A program made the position numbers and the translations under genes. Shown piece after piece: positions 44,387 through 56,182 of a DNA stretch of 64,000 nt. The DNA is from Volutella citrinella (lineage: Eukaryota; Ascomycota; Sordariomycetes; Hypocreales; Nectriaceae), in contig JAWZSP010000003.1 in NCBI GenBank assembly GCA_034401135.1, positions 1,054,001 through 1,118,000 of the forward strand, written 5' to 3'. Position 1 is the stretch's first letter; every line of letters begins with the position of its first letter. The notes under the pieces were generated by a model, which was not told the DNA's origin, ran no database searches, and saw nothing but the letters and a program-made list of their open reading frames with translations.

Positions 44387-45736
44387 ATGTCGCTCTTGGA
44401 TCGCGATAACACGCTTCCCTCGAATCCGGGGGAGAATGAGGGCCCCGTAATCCTGGGGGCGACCCTCTTTATCGTCTCTCTGGCCTCTGTGACGCTCGCC
44501 GCTCGCCTCTACGTCAGGTTGTTTATGATCCAGAACACGGGATGGGATGTACGTTTTTGCCGCCAAGCTGCCACCAGTTCCATGGCCGCACAACTCCGCT
44601 ATTGCTGATGCTGACGATGGTACCATCTAGGACTGGTTCATGATTGTGGCAGTCGCCTTGGCGTGGGCGGGACAGGCAATGATCATCGTCCAGGTAGGCC
44701 ACGGCGCAGGTCGGCATATTGGAGATGTCGAACAGGACATCTTCATGATAGGCATGAAGTACAACTTCATCAGCCAGCCTATATTCCTCGTCGCCATCTG
44801 CATCGTCAAGCTCTCAGTAGGAGCATCTTTGCTCCGGATCGCATCCACCAAATTCTACCGCTATCTCATCATCGGTATCATGATCTTTATGGCATGCTAC
44901 ACCATCGGATGCACAGTTGTAAGTGCCACATGAGCAACAGCAGCCTACTCCTTGTGTATGAGTAGTACTGATGCGACCAAATCTAGTCTGTCCTTCTCCA
45001 ATGTACCGATCTTCGCATTCTTTGGGACCAGAGCGTCAAGGCGACTTGCTGGACCAAGCAAACATTGCAGGGTCTCTCGTACACCAACTCTGCCTTCAAC
45101 ATCCTCACCGATCTCCTGTTCGCCGTCATCATCCCTACACCGATGCTGTGGAACCTCAACGTACATTTCCGAACCCGCGTCACGCTCTGCGTCATCTTGG
45201 GCCTGGGAGTCTTCGCCTGCGCCGCCGCCTTTGTCAAGCTGGGCTATCTGACAAACTACGGCGTGCTGGGCGACTGGCTATGGGACTCGCGAAACATCAC
45301 CATCTGGACCTGCGTGGAGCACAACGTCGGCGTCATCGCCGGCAACCTGCCCACGCTGCGTCCCCTCTTCAAGCAGTTCCTCGGCAGCTACTACGGAAAG
45401 GGATCCCGAAAGACGCCCACCAGCGGCAACCCCAGCGGCTACGGACGCGGCACCCTGCGCAGCGGCAGCAACTGGCACGCCCTCTCGAGCGGGCGCCGCG
45501 GCAAGGACGACGGCGCCGACGACGCCAGCCAAAAGGCCATCAACGTCGGCGACGAGTACGAGCTGCCGCACAGGTTCCAGGGCGGCGTCAGCAACAAGAC
45601 AACGGTTCTCACCAACAAGGACGCCAAGTCCAGCGACGACAGCATAGACCGGATGATGGGGCAGTACCGGGGGGTCGGCATCACCAAGACGACCGAGACG
45701 TCGGTGCAGGTGACCAAGTCGGATTCGATGTCCTGA
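44387..45736 (+). CDS. Fungal rhodopsin-fold (SAT4-like) integral membrane protein, 399 aa
   Basis: Exons 44387-44548, 44631-44918 and 44987-45736 join in frame, all in phase 0. About seven membrane segments are visible, with family landmarks: LAARLYVRLFMI, DDWFMIVAVALAWAG, LVAICIVKLSVGASLLRI, the CTDLRILWDQSVKATCWTKQTLQGLSYTNSAFNILTD block with its cysteines, and CVEHNVGVIAGNLPTLRPLFKQF. This is the fungal rhodopsin domain (PF20684), related in fold to PTH11-type receptors but lacking an extracellular CFEM domain. A cytosolic tail of about 130 residues is rich in Gly, Ser, Lys and Asp. Such proteins are often annotated as integral membrane proteins or G-protein-coupled receptor-like; ligand and signalling are unknown. 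The ATG lies just before the first hydrophobic segment. Confidence 0.88.
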
Positions 45737-46328
45737 TGGGGGATCGGGAGAAAAAGAAAGGAAAACAAAGACGAACCCTGGCGGTGTCGTGTAGTCGACA
45801 CCCCAGGGGTTTCTGTATGGACACTCTTCTCGTGACATAGATTTTTACAAGTACATACGAAAATAGATACGACTAAGGAATTTAATATGATATTTTTTGT
45901 TTAACATCACTCATTGAGTCATTGCTCATCATTCACACTTGTGCATATTCAATGCTTCAGCAACATGTTGCCTGTTAGGTGCAATCACGAAGAACGTGAC
46001 AAATGTAGTTGCTAAATCACAAGCTGCAGCTATTGAGCCTCTAGACACTCCGTTTGCCTGCGCGTACTGCGAGAAACTCCCTTTGGACAACATCGAAACC
46101 AATGGATTGACTTGAGTGCTGCGACCCCTATCAGGTGAGAATGAAGCAAACACGAACATCACGGATTGGAGTCACGTGATTGATCGTCATCACCACCTTG
46201 TTTGTTTGATGGGACTTTTGTACCGCCAGCTGGCAGGCAGCCTATTGCTGACATGGCCGAATGCTGTGAAAAGACTGCATGCCTACGCCGCTACACTTTA
46301 CTCTAATAAGTTCAAGTCACTCTTCTCG
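45737..46328. other. Intergenic region, no supportable gene
   Basis: 590 bp between two genes on the same strand. The frame of the ankyrin gene stays open upstream to about 46116 but without a convincing start; see that entry. Confidence 0.4.
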
Positions 46329-48368
46329 ATGAATCTCTTGCCTGTTGAGCTCCTCGAAGGCATTGCCGACGGCGTAGAGTCGCAGCAGGATGTCTACGCC
46401 CTCAGCCAATGCAACCGCCGCCTGTTTAAGTCTCTTGACCAATATCGGCACAGGCGCAACGTGAGGCAGTCCAGCGGCTCGGCTCTCCAATGGGCCGCGG
46501 CGAATGGGAATGCAAAGATACTGCACAAGATGCTTGACGCCAGAGCCCCAGGGCTCGGCGAGGCGTTGTGGTTGGCCGTCAAGTATGGACACGAAGATAT
46601 CGCCAGGACCCTGTTGAGCCGAGACGGCGTCGATGCAAACTTCAAGGACGGCGCGATCGGACAGACTCCTCTGCTGATGGCCATCTATCAAGGAGATGAG
46701 CGGTTCGTCAGGCTGTTGCTGGACTCTGGGAAAGTCGATGTAAATTCCCCAGACAAGAGCGGCCGCACGCCGCTGCTTGAGGCCTCTCACCTGGGACACC
46801 ACACACTGGTGAAGCTCTTGCTGGACTCGGACACCATCACCATCAACTACAGCGACAAGGGCGTCTTCATGCCTCTGGAGCATGCCATCATGGAGGGACA
46901 CGAGCGCGTCGTTCAGGTCATGCTGGACTCTGGAAAGGTTAACCCGGACCGAGCTGGCCTCGACAACCGCACGCCAATAGAAAGCGCCGCGTACTGGGGC
47001 CACGAGCCTGTGATTAGGGTTCTGGTTGAATCGGGGAGGGTCAGTGTCAAGTCCATGCGCTCCTCCATCTTCATGGCCTCGAAATGGGTGCAAGACGAGA
47101 CCACGCTGAAGATGTTGCTGAGGCAGCAACCCGACGATATCGATGCAAAGAATGCCCAAGGTCGCACCCTGCTCTCCCTGGCCGCACAAAACGGCCACAT
47201 ATCAACTGTCAAGATGCTTCTGGCGACCGGCAAGGTGAATATCAATTCAAAAGACGAGCAAGGGCTGTCGGTGTTGGCGTGGGCGTTGTATGGCGAGGCA
47301 TTGCCGGTGGTTGCGCTGCTGCTAGAGCACGCCAAGCTCGATCCCAACCCCAGAGACAACATTGGGCGGACCCCGCTCGCGTACACCGTGGCCGAGGGCA
47401 GCGACGCCGCCGTCGACTTCTTCATCAAGTCCGGAAAGGCGGAGCTGGACAGCCGAGACGATAAGGGACGCACTCCGCTGTCGTACGCAGCAGCGCGATA
47501 TAAATCCTTGGTGCAGATGCTAATGGACACCGGAGAGGTTGACGTGGATTTAAAAGACTACAGCGGCCGGTCGCCTCTCTCGTACGCGTGTTCGTCCAAC
47601 GACCCGAAATCAATCGAGCTGCTTTTGGAAACCGGCAAGGTAGATGTTGACGCGAGCGATCTCAAAGGCCGTACTCCGCTGTCGTATGCAGCCGTCTCGA
47701 GGATCGATCACATCAAGCCACTGCTGCGGACCGGAAAGGTAGACGTCAATTCAAGAGACAAAAAAGGTCGCACTCCGTTGTCTTACGCCTGCTCCATCTG
47801 GGATGCCGCAGTTGCCAAGCTTCTCCTCGAAACAAAAGGCGTGGATGTGGATTCGAGAGATGACAGCGGCAGGACGCCCCTCTCTTACGCCGCCGTGGGA
47901 CACTGCCAGGAAATCTTGGACGCTCTGCTGGAGACCAGGGCTGTCGAGGTGGATTCAAAGGACGAGACCGGCAGGACGCCGTTGTCATACGCGGTTGAAG
48001 GCTACAAAACGGACGCTGCCAAGGCCTTGCTGGACACGGGCAAGGCCGATATGAATGCAGTCGACGCCAGCAACGCAACGCCGCTGTCAAGGGCTTTCGG
48101 CCGAGGCCAGCAGCATCCTATGTATGTTCTTCTCGCCTGGCAGCCAACGCCACCAACTGAGAGCTCGGCTGCCACCCCAGAAGTTGGGGCGACGACGGAT
48201 GATGTTTCAGATGCCAGGGGCACGTCGCCTCCTGATAATGATGCTGATTTTGTCTCTCAGAACGCGCAGGGCAGCAGCTCTCGCAACCGCGACCGGCTGT
48301 CGGTGGGATACAGACTCTTCACGGAAAACGTGAAGGCCTTGTTAAGACGATCGCGATCTGTGCACTGA
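46329..48368 (+). CDS. F-box-like ankyrin-repeat protein, intronless, 679 aa
   Basis: The start at 46329 (MNLLPVELLEGIADGVESQQDVYALSQCNRRLFKSL) gives a short F-box-like helix typical of fungal ankyrin proteins; further upstream the frame is open but looks non-coding. From about residue 50 to 600 there are roughly fifteen ankyrin repeats of 33-36 residues. The later units are near-copies of a consensus VDVxSRDxxGRTPLSYA..., with spacer xLLETGKV. The tail is polar with SSRNRDRLS. Ankyrin arrays bind protein partners; with an F-box the protein could be an adaptor for an SCF ubiquitin ligase. Homogeneous arrays of this kind also occur as the sensing part of fungal NLR-like receptors, but no NTPase domain is attached here. 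A stand-alone adaptor is the plain reading. Confidence 0.85.
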   Translation: MNLLPVELLEGIADGVESQQDVYALSQCNRRLFKSLDQYRHRRNVRQSSGSALQWAAANGNAKILHKMLDARAPGLGEALWLAVKYGHEDIARTLLSRDGVDANFKDGAIGQTPLLMAIYQGDERFVRLLLDSGKVDVNSPDKSGRTPLLEASHLGHHTLVKLLLDSDTITINYSDKGVFMPLEHAIMEGHERVVQVMLDSGKVNPDRAGLDNRTPIESAAYWGHEPVIRVLVESGRVSVKSMRSSIFMASKWVQDETTLKMLLRQQPDDIDAKNAQGRTLLSLAAQNGHISTVKMLLATGKVNINSKDEQGLSVLAWALYGEALPVVALLLEHAKLDPNPRDNIGRTPLAYTVAEGSDAAVDFFIKSGKAELDSRDDKGRTPLSYAAARYKSLVQMLMDTGEVDVDLKDYSGRSPLSYACSSNDPKSIELLLETGKVDVDASDLKGRTPLSYAAVSRIDHIKPLLRTGKVDVNSRDKKGRTPLSYACSIWDAAVAKLLLETKGVDVDSRDDSGRTPLSYAAVGHCQEILDALLETRAVEVDSKDETGRTPLSYAVEGYKTDAAKALLDTGKADMNAVDASNATPLSRAFGRGQQHPMYVLLAWQPTPPTESSAATPEVGATTDDVSDARGTSPPDNDADFVSQNAQGSSSRNRDRLSVGYRLFTENVKALLRRSRSVH

Positions 48369-50085
48369 GAGTCTGAGTGCGCTGGGGCAGCTCTGCATCG
48401 TCGATGGAATGATTGTCACAACTATGTAGTGGATTCAGATATTCTAAGGGCATCTGGAGGCTGTTGCTGGACTGTATTTTTGGTTTCCCTTGTGTCTGGC
48501 ATAATGAATAGATGGTAGCCATGAACTTTGATGATAACAATGAGCAGCTTTTTTTTCCAATTTTCGGATCTATGGCTTGGTGAAAACAAGACGGCGCAAA
48601 CCAAAAGCCAAAGCTGAGGAACGCCCACGCATGCGTGGCAATGATTGGCCTCGTCAGGGTTAGGCACCAAACCGTGAGCTAGCCGCCGCTTGTAGATCTG
48701 AATGTCCGGGATGGATGATGGTAGACCGCTGGAGCCTTCTGGCATTGGCTAACGGGAAAGCTGGTGACCGCTGCGTCGATCACGGTGATCCCTCTACCGG
48801 AGATGAGGCCTGCATGGCGCTATCGAATGGAGTCTTTGAGTCTCCATCCCGCAAAGCAGAAGCATTCCAGCCCGTAGACTTTCAGATCTACAAGCTCCAG
48901 CTCGCGGCAACGGGGGGAGCTTGCCTAGCGGCGACGATCTCGCGCCCTGCTGAACTGATCAATACAGCCATCACATTCACGACGGAGAGTGCCTGCGAGG
49001 CCAGCGCAAGGATGAGATGGGTTTCCGGTCGCCAGAGGCTGACCTTGGCGACGACAAGCCGCCTCAAGGTACGAGGCACCGCTGACACGTCAGCCCGTCC
49101 GGCGGTCCGGCGCCACTCGGGAGGGTAGCCGGGGAGAGCCGCACGCGGACACGGCAGACCGCCCGTCTCCAGGCCGGCAGGGAGATTCAGTGGGGGCAAG
49201 ATCGACAGGTCCAGCCCAGGCCAAGGCAGCTGAAGCGCAGCCGAAAGGGTTTAGTGTCGGGAAATTATCGACGGCTAGCTCTCCCCGCCCCATCATCGTC
49301 AGTGGCTTCCCACGGGGCCATGACGTTTTATCACATCTCAGCTGCACGATTCGCTGGCCTGGCTGTGTCGAGCTTGATCGCCCTGTTTCCCGTGGCATCC
49401 ATGTTCCACCTTGTTTGTTTTCCGTCTAGGCATGCTGCTCACAATCAGCCACCAGGAGCAATCGAGTCGGATAGGGGCTGAGGCCTCTGGAGTGCACGAC
49501 GACCTTGCGAACTGGGCCAAATGTGCAGGAGGCTCTTCAGGGATACAAAGTAAGAATGGAAAGACCGTACAGCCCTATGAACTCGTCAGTGACATGCGGT
49601 GCGATTTCACGCTGCAAGGGGTATTTTGGACGCATCAACGGCCAGTGCAATCCATAGGCTTGTTTCTCATTCCTCCCGTAGGGCCACAAAACCCACACGT
49701 CTAATTTAGGTCTGCGCAAGGTGGCGCTCATTTCGGCACTTGCCAAGACGTATCTCGTTGTGGGGAAGTATGCTGCTTCCTTGACTCGCTACGTATGCAA
49801 CTCTCATCTCGAGTTGCATCATGGGAGTTTGATTCGCAGCGCTGAGAGAGCGATCGACATCAATAATGGAGACGACTATGAGGATACTGCAAAGTCGAGG
49901 ATACGGCTAGCTGGACCCAGGCAGTGTTCTATGACGCATGTTGGAAAACAACAGACGAGGCTCAGCTATAAAGAGCTGACGAGACCTTACTTCAATTCTG
50001 CTGTCTCGACATCACTTCATCACTTCATCAGCTTCTACACCCTCCTTACAACCTTTTCTCAGCTTTCAATACCCAACTACTCAAA
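48369..50085. other. Intergenic region, no supportable gene
   Basis: 1.7 kb. Only short unsupported frames (48715-49128 +, 49090-49398 -). A perfect 8-bp hairpin, TGCAACTC at 49796-49803 and GAGTTGCA at 49811-49818 with a 7-nt loop, lies about 270 bp before the next start codon; a TATA box follows at 49967. Confidence 0.4.
49967..49972 (+). promoter_or_regulatory. TATA box of the hydrophobic secreted protein gene
   Basis: TATAAA in the context GCTATAAAGAG, 119 bp upstream of the ATG at 50086. A pyrimidine-rich leader (TTCATCAGCTTCTACACCCTCC) follows, the usual layout of a highly expressed fungal gene. Confidence 0.6.
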
Positions 50086-50873
50086 ATGAAGTTCACCACC
50101 TTCTTCTCCCTGGCTGCCCTGGCCACCACTGCCTTCGCCGCCCCCTCCAAGGACGTCCGCAGCGTCCAGGACGTCAACGATGCCGTCAAGACCGCCGAGG
50201 ACATTGCCATCAACCGCCTCGGCGTCGGCCAGATTGTCGACAAGGCCACCAAGACCCCCGTCAAGCGCCAGCAGCCCCAGAGCGCTGGTGATCTCATCAG
50301 CCTCCTCGAGGGTCTGCTCAGCGGTATCCAGGGCTCCACTGGCAAGATTGGTAAGAACCCGCAGCTGCCATCGATTTGGAAGCCCGTCTAACATTACTTC
50401 AAGGTGCTATTACAGACAAGGTCAACGCCGGCGGCATGACCAAGGACGAGGGCGCCGCCGCTGTCACGCCCGAGTTCCAGAACGTGCAGTTCCAGCTCAC
50501 CGAGGTCGTCACCAAGCTCACCGGCGCCGCCGGTCTCAACGTCCAGGGTGGCGATGTCGACACTGTCCTGAACCTCGTCACCACCCTCGTTAGCATCCTG
50601 CTTGCTACTGTCAAGACCGTCGTCATCGTCACCGGCCTCACTCCCCAGCTCACCTCTATCCTCCACTCTGTCTTCTCCATTGTTGCCCAGCTTCTCATTC
50701 TCGTCATTGGCCTCGTCGTGGCCATTGTTCCCGGCCTGGTCGCCGCCCTCACTCCTCTCCTTGCCGGCCTTGGCAACGGCCTCCTCGCGCCTATCCTGAC
50801 CCCCGTTGCTGGCCTCCTGGCCACTCTGAGCGCTGGTGGCCTCGTCACCGGCCTTGGGAACCTCGGTAACTAA
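50086..50873 (+). CDS. Secreted protein with Kex2 site and very hydrophobic C-terminal half, 244 aa
   Basis: Exons 50086-50350 and 50404-50873 join in frame through GTAAGA..AAG. A clear signal peptide (MKFTTFFSLAALATTAFAAP) is followed by a propeptide-like stretch and a dibasic KR at residues 60-61, a likely Kex2 cleavage site. There is no cysteine in the whole protein. The last 110 residues are almost entirely Leu, Val, Ile, Ala, Gly, Thr and Pro (SILLATVKTVVIVTGL, QLLILVIGLVVAIVPGLVAAL, LLAGLGNGLLAPILTPVAGLL), so this half should insert into membranes or self-assemble. The promoter looks strong. I do not recognise the family with certainty; similar small secreted hydrophobic proteins occur in Hypocreales. 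It could be a surface-active or membrane-acting secreted protein. Confidence 0.75.
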
Positions 50874-53512
50874 ATGGACAAGGGTTCGTGTAACTGGGGA
50901 GGGCATCTAGTTCACTTGAGTAGTAGCTTCTCTATATAATCAATAATACCGATCCAACTAGATTTCATATGTACAAACTGTGAATTGTAATGCATTGTCT
51001 TGAGGACTGCATGAAAAGAGTTACACAAGTCAGGAGCAGTCATATAACGGCTAAGAGGGCCTAGGGTATGACACTCAACTGATGCTGGGTCAGATCATGG
51101 ACTAAATTATCTTTGGGGGTGTTAGTAGCGAAGCGATGTTTCTGGGCAATTGTCCATGGGCAAATATAAAAGGCGATGGTGTCTCTAGCGTGTGAATATA
51201 TTGAAAATCGATAAGTTCACTTATCTCTGCCTAGCTGGTGAAGTTTCCTGTATGCACGCCAAGGGGCAAAATGCAGCCAGAGCTGGACTTATCACAAGAA
51301 CTAAATAAACATTGAAAATATAGCGAATCGTGGATGGTGCTATTGAATTGCGGCCACCTTGTTGTGGGCAATTGAATCATAGTACATTGTGCTGGAATCG
51401 GCTGTTGTTCCTCCGCATGTCTACATTTTAACGGGGGTAGACGGCTGTGGTCCGTATGATGAATTAGTGATCATACCTCTGTCCGAATATCGTATCTGAC
51501 GCCATTCTATTCCGGAGCTTGTTTAATGCTGGGCTCATGTGAAACCCTTGTTGCGAATATCTGCACATGCGGAGTATATGCACTGTGGGCCACTTCCTCA
51601 GGCCCGGGCAGGAAGCCCGGTGCCTTCCTTCTTCATCTAGCTACACATCAAATTAGCTATGTACGCACAATACAGCTGTTTTTCCTGCCTCTTAGGCCCT
51701 CGTTTTCACAGCTCAGCTGTAGGGTAGTACATGTACGTGGAGTGCGTTGTTCCGATGGTGAGCTATTCAATGCACTCTTTTTTGCTTAACAAGACCATCC
51801 GCTAGTAATTGATCCCTAGACCCTAGCCAAATCTCAAGGTTTGTGCAGGTGTTGGATGCCAATACAATTCAAAAGCTGGGGATGCATCCCTCGTGTGGCT
51901 GAACCACTAGGACTGCACCAATAACATTGAACGCAAGAGTTGCCTGCAGTTAACGGGGTGACTGTATGTATCAGACCTACAAAAATGAAACAATGCAGTT
52001 AGAAAACCTATTCAGGTGTGCCCGTTTCTGTGTTTCGCATATAGAAGTCGAGAGTCAAATCACAGACCTGCATTTCACTTGTTCTGGAATCTACAGCTCA
52101 AGCGACTGCCCACGCGTCATCCTTGTGCCCCACTTCACAAGTGTTGGAGTTCAATTCCTTCCGAGGACGCCCTCAGCCCTAGACACTCCCGATGCACACT
52201 TGACCTGCAGGATCCTTCCAAGGATTTCGAGGTTTCGGATAAGCGAGCCTGATTAGTCCCAGGGACGTGGCTCTGGGTCGACAGGTTGCATATCCTTCAA
52301 GTTTCAATGCAGCGGCTGGACTGCAGATGAATGGGCAAGCCGAGTCCCACTGCCAGTCGACCATCGTCGACATTCTGCGATTCCAATCAGTGAATGCGCG
52401 TACCACGCCTCGGCGTTTGGCGGAAATCCACAAAAAGCCGCGGAGATGGCGATGGAGGTTACAGTGTGGCTGTGTGGGTAATGATGCGAGGGGGACATGT
52501 CGGACGAATCGGCCAGATGACCGAGTTCTCGGCAGCCACTCCCGAGTTTGGCAGTTCCATCGCTTGCATGATGCCTCCCCCCATGGTTACATCGTCTGGT
52601 CAGTGCTGCAAACTCTACCTGGGCAGGCAGACGTGAGGGAAGTAATTCGAGTGAATAATTATGCCGAAGGACACGGGAGCCGGAGGTAAATTGCGCGGAC
52701 AGCCACCGGTGTGGGCAAAACAAGGAAACACGCGTGGCATCTGTTGCGACGCATCCAATGGGAAGCTAGGATTGCTCAAATTCAGTGTGGCAAGGGGGGA
52801 CGTGGTTCCATGGCGCTCGGCGGTTTGGGTTCGGACGGACTGGACGGCCGACTGCGGACGTGGTTTAGTCTCGTGGAGACGGATGGCTAATGTTTCTGGA
52901 ACGGGCTTGGAAGCAGGACTTTGAGGATCTGATAAGATCTGGGTTCGCCGATGCTGATGGGGCTATGGTGCCACATCGGCCAAGATATTTCGCTGTTCGT
53001 CTCATTCCCTCTGCCAGCGTCCCGACTGTTGGAACCCGGCCCACCGAAGACTCCACCGTCGGCCTCTGAAACGGCGCCATCGAGCAGGTTCCCGCCCGTG
53101 AAAACCTCGGGAGGTGACGAATCTCTGGGATGCCAAGATGCTGAGAGAGCAGGCACTCAAGTCCCTGGCATCTCCTCTGGATGCTGCGCCGGTATAGCTT
53201 CGGCCGTCCGAAGGCCGGGGGATCCACCTCCGACCCTTGATAGTTCCAGGATGGGCCAAAGCTGCGCATTCGTGGGCCCGAGCTGGACCCCGTGAGCAAT
53301 TTCCGTTTTGTGTATAGCACGAAGAGAGTCTGTCCATAAGGCTGCCTAGTGTAGATGCGGCCGCCCATCTGTGTGAGTGATGCCACCATTCGGGGTCGCC
53401 TACTAGATCCGCTTAGCAGTTACTACAAATACAATCATCTCCCGCTTCCTTGTACTAGCCCATAGTCTGTAGCATAGTCTAGGATTCACTCAACCTACAC
53501 ATCCTCGGAACA
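50874..53512. other. Gene-free region, partly AT-rich
   Basis: 2.6 kb. The first half (50900-52000) is more AT-rich than the surrounding DNA and has no long frames; the second half has only short overlapping frames (52304-52723 -, 52865-53389 -). No terminal repeats, reverse transcriptase or transposase fragments were recognised, so a decayed transposon is possible but not shown. Confidence 0.4.
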
Positions 53513-55202
53513 ATGCGGTTGATCTCTTCTGGAGCCCTCGCGGCTGTCTATCTCGCGGCCGGTGCTGCTGCCGCTGCCGCCGCCAACACTTACGATTACA
53601 TCGTCGTTGGCGGTGGCCCTGCCGGTATCATCACCGCCGAGCGTCTCGCCGAGGCCAACAAGAAGGTCCTCCTCCTTGAGCGAGGCGAGCCATCCACCAT
53701 CGAGTCCGGCTCTCAGTTCCCCCTCGACTGGGACAAGAAACTGACGGCCGCCGACGTGCCGGCCCTGTCGTCTGCCCTCGGCGCAACCAAGCAGGCCGCG
53801 AACTACATGTGCGACGACACGGCCGGACTCGCGGCCTGCGTGCTCGGCGGCGGCGTCACCATCAACTACCTCGTCTTCGTGCACCCCCCGAAGCGCGACT
53901 TCGACGACAAGTGGCCCCGGGGATGGAAGTGGCGCGACATCGAGGGCGCGGCCAAGCGTCTGTACGAGCGCAACGTCGGCACCGGCACGCCCTCCAAGGA
54001 CGGGAAGCGGTACGACGAGGGCCTGTACAACACGCTCGCCGGCTACTTCAAGACGATTGGGTGGAAGTCGGTCGACATGGGCTCGCAGCCCGACGAGAAG
54101 CACCAGGTCTACAGCTGGCCGACGTGGAACGTCAAGGACGCCCAGCGCGCCGGCCCCGTGCGGACCTACCTGCCGCTGGTCCAGGGCCGGAGCAACTTTG
54201 AGATGCGGCTGCACACCAAGGTCGTCCGCGTCGTCCGCAGCGGCTCCACGGTGCAGGGCGTCGAGGTCGAGGGCGAGGGCGGCAAGCGGGAGACGATCCA
54301 GATCTCCCGCAGCGGCGGCGTCGTGCTGGCTGCCGGCGCCCTCTCTACGCCTCGCCTGCTCTTCAACTCTGGCATCGGCCCGGAGAAGCAGATCCTCACG
54401 GCGCAGAAGAACGGCGTGACGTTGCTGGACAAGAGGCAGTGGATCAGTCTGCCTGTCGGCGGCAAGATCCAGGACCACTCCGTCTTCTCCATCGACCTCA
54501 AGACGGGCGGCGACTACACCATCTTCGACACGGCCAGCGTCCTCAATGGCAGTGACACGACGAACATTGGGCTCTACAACCAGGGCCGCACGGGTGTCCT
54601 CACGCAGGGCCGACACCGCGTCATCTTCTTCACGTCGCAAAAGGGCGCTGATGGCGTCACCCGCTACTACCAGGGCTCCTGCGCCGCGTCGGGCCCGGGA
54701 GTCGTCAACATCAAGATCTACCAGACCCACGGCCTCACGTCGACGGGTGTCATCGGGCTCAACGAGCAGGGCAAGACGGTCTTTGAGCAGTCGCCCTACC
54801 TTCAGACCGAGGGCGACAAGGCCGCCGCCACGCAGATGGTCGAGGAGAGCCTCAAGTCCTTCCTTGCCTCGTCGACGGGCTTCACGCTCGCCAAGGACAC
54901 TGACGCTGCTGCCATTCTCAAGGCCTTTGCCCCCGGTAACCACTTTGCCGGCTCGGCTAGGATGGGCACTGATGATGGCCGAAAGGGGGGATCGGCTGTG
55001 GTTGATACTGATACCAAGGTGTACGGCACGGACAACCTGGTGAGATTTTCTGTCGTTGTTCGGGAGTCAGACATTCGCTAACGTGATTCAGTTCATTACC
55101 GACGCAAGCATTCACCCTGACCTTCCCACTGGAAACATGCAGTCCACCGTCATGGTTGTTGCGGAGGCTGCCGTCGCCAAGATTCTCGCCTGCCGCCGCT
55201 GA
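53513..55202 (+). CDS. Secreted GMC oxidoreductase, cellobiose-dehydrogenase-like flavin domain, 545 aa
   Basis: Exons 53513-55039 and 55092-55202 join in frame. After a signal peptide (MRLISSGALAAVYLAAGAAA) comes the FAD-binding DYIVVGGGPAGIITAERLAE (GGGPAG at 33-38), then KVLLLERG, ACVLGGGVTINYLVF, VVLAAGALSTPRLLFNSGIGP and the catalytic region GNHFAGSARMG with His477 and Asn524. This arrangement fits GMC flavoenzymes, and the sequence flavour is that of the dehydrogenase domain of cellobiose dehydrogenase rather than glucose oxidase. There is no N-terminal haem domain and no cellulose-binding module. It probably oxidises a sugar or alcohol outside the cell, passing electrons to quinones or copper enzymes. 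The second exon supplies the conserved C-terminus (ITDASIHPDLPTGNMQSTVMVVAE), which proves the splice. Confidence 0.9.
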
Positions 55203-56182
55203 GTCTTGAGCTGATATCAATGGGATATTTGTTGATGGAGCGAGTATATAGGCCGTATATTGTATAAATGAATTATATCGTTTCTTAAGGACTGACGTCT
55301 GTTGTATTCTCGTTGGGTTTCATTATCCACGCTCGGATACCAGCGTTGATTGTAGTTGATATTGTGAGCATCTTGCTCGTGGCCACGATCTATTTATGCG
55401 GTTGCAGCTGCGACTTGTGCTTGGCATCGAGCTGCTCGGTAGAAACTGGATTTCTACCGACATTTCTACCGACAGCACCTATGTTTGGTCTATATCGTCT
55501 ATTCCGCACTAGGCCAGAGATGCATGGCAGGAATGGCGCCAAGTGGGCGTCCCGAGGCTACCCTGCAAACGAGTGCCGGCTATGATGACCTTGAATGCCA
55601 GAGTCTATTCACACTGCGTACACCTTGTTGCAGATTAACGGTAAACTTGCGGGGGTGGCGTCCAAGACGGAATAGCCAAGTGCCACCCGGAGACCCGGAT
55701 GATCAGTTCGATATCGAAAACAGCCCCTGAGCCGGTGATCCCCGCCTCGATCCGACTGCATGTGCTCCATGGATATCTGACAGGCAGGATTGATTCCATT
55801 GTTTGCTGCATTGAAGACTCAGATGTAAGACATGTGAATGACAAGACTCTTTCATTCACGGAAATCGAGGCGTTCACCAGCAAATCAAACAGCCCGCAGC
55901 TTGATACAGCATCTTTAATAGCCGAGGTCCCATGCGGGGCGATGCTCGACGCCGTGTGTAGCCTCTAGCTCCGTCCCGAACGGAGTCTGGCGTCCTCCCG
56001 ACCCCGAGCAGCTGTGCCACGCCAAGATTGGCAGTCTGGGGTATTCAGCTGCAGGGAGAAAAGGCGGGGGATGTAGCTGTCTATTCGCCAATCCATGATC
56101 CATCCATGTCAGGCAGGCGCGCCCCCCTCCCGGCTGTGCGAAAATCTGGACTGCCAACATCATCACCATCATCACTCTCACT
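55203..56182. other. Intergenic region with a compact hairpin and tandem repeat
   Basis: 980 bp between two genes on the same strand. At 55437-55474 a 9-bp inverted repeat merges with a 12-bp tandem duplication (separate entry). Other frames (55313-55585 +, 55915-56355 -) are unsupported. Confidence 0.4.
55437..55474. repeat. Hairpin plus 12-bp tandem repeat
   Basis: CGGTAGAAA (55437-55445), five bases, then TTTCTACCG (55451-55459) form perfect inverted arms. TTTCTACCGACA is repeated exactly twice in tandem (55451-55462, 55463-55474). The structure lies 235 bp after the GMC stop and 710 bp before the next start. It may be a terminator hairpin of the GMC transcript, a protein-binding site or a replication-slippage product. 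Confidence 0.7.

Noticed and set aside
53495..54943. 482-codon open frame antisense to the GMC oxidoreductase
   Set aside because: It is the mirror of a GC-rich coding strand, composed mainly of Arg, Gly, Ala, Val and Asp, with no domain. The sense gene is certain.
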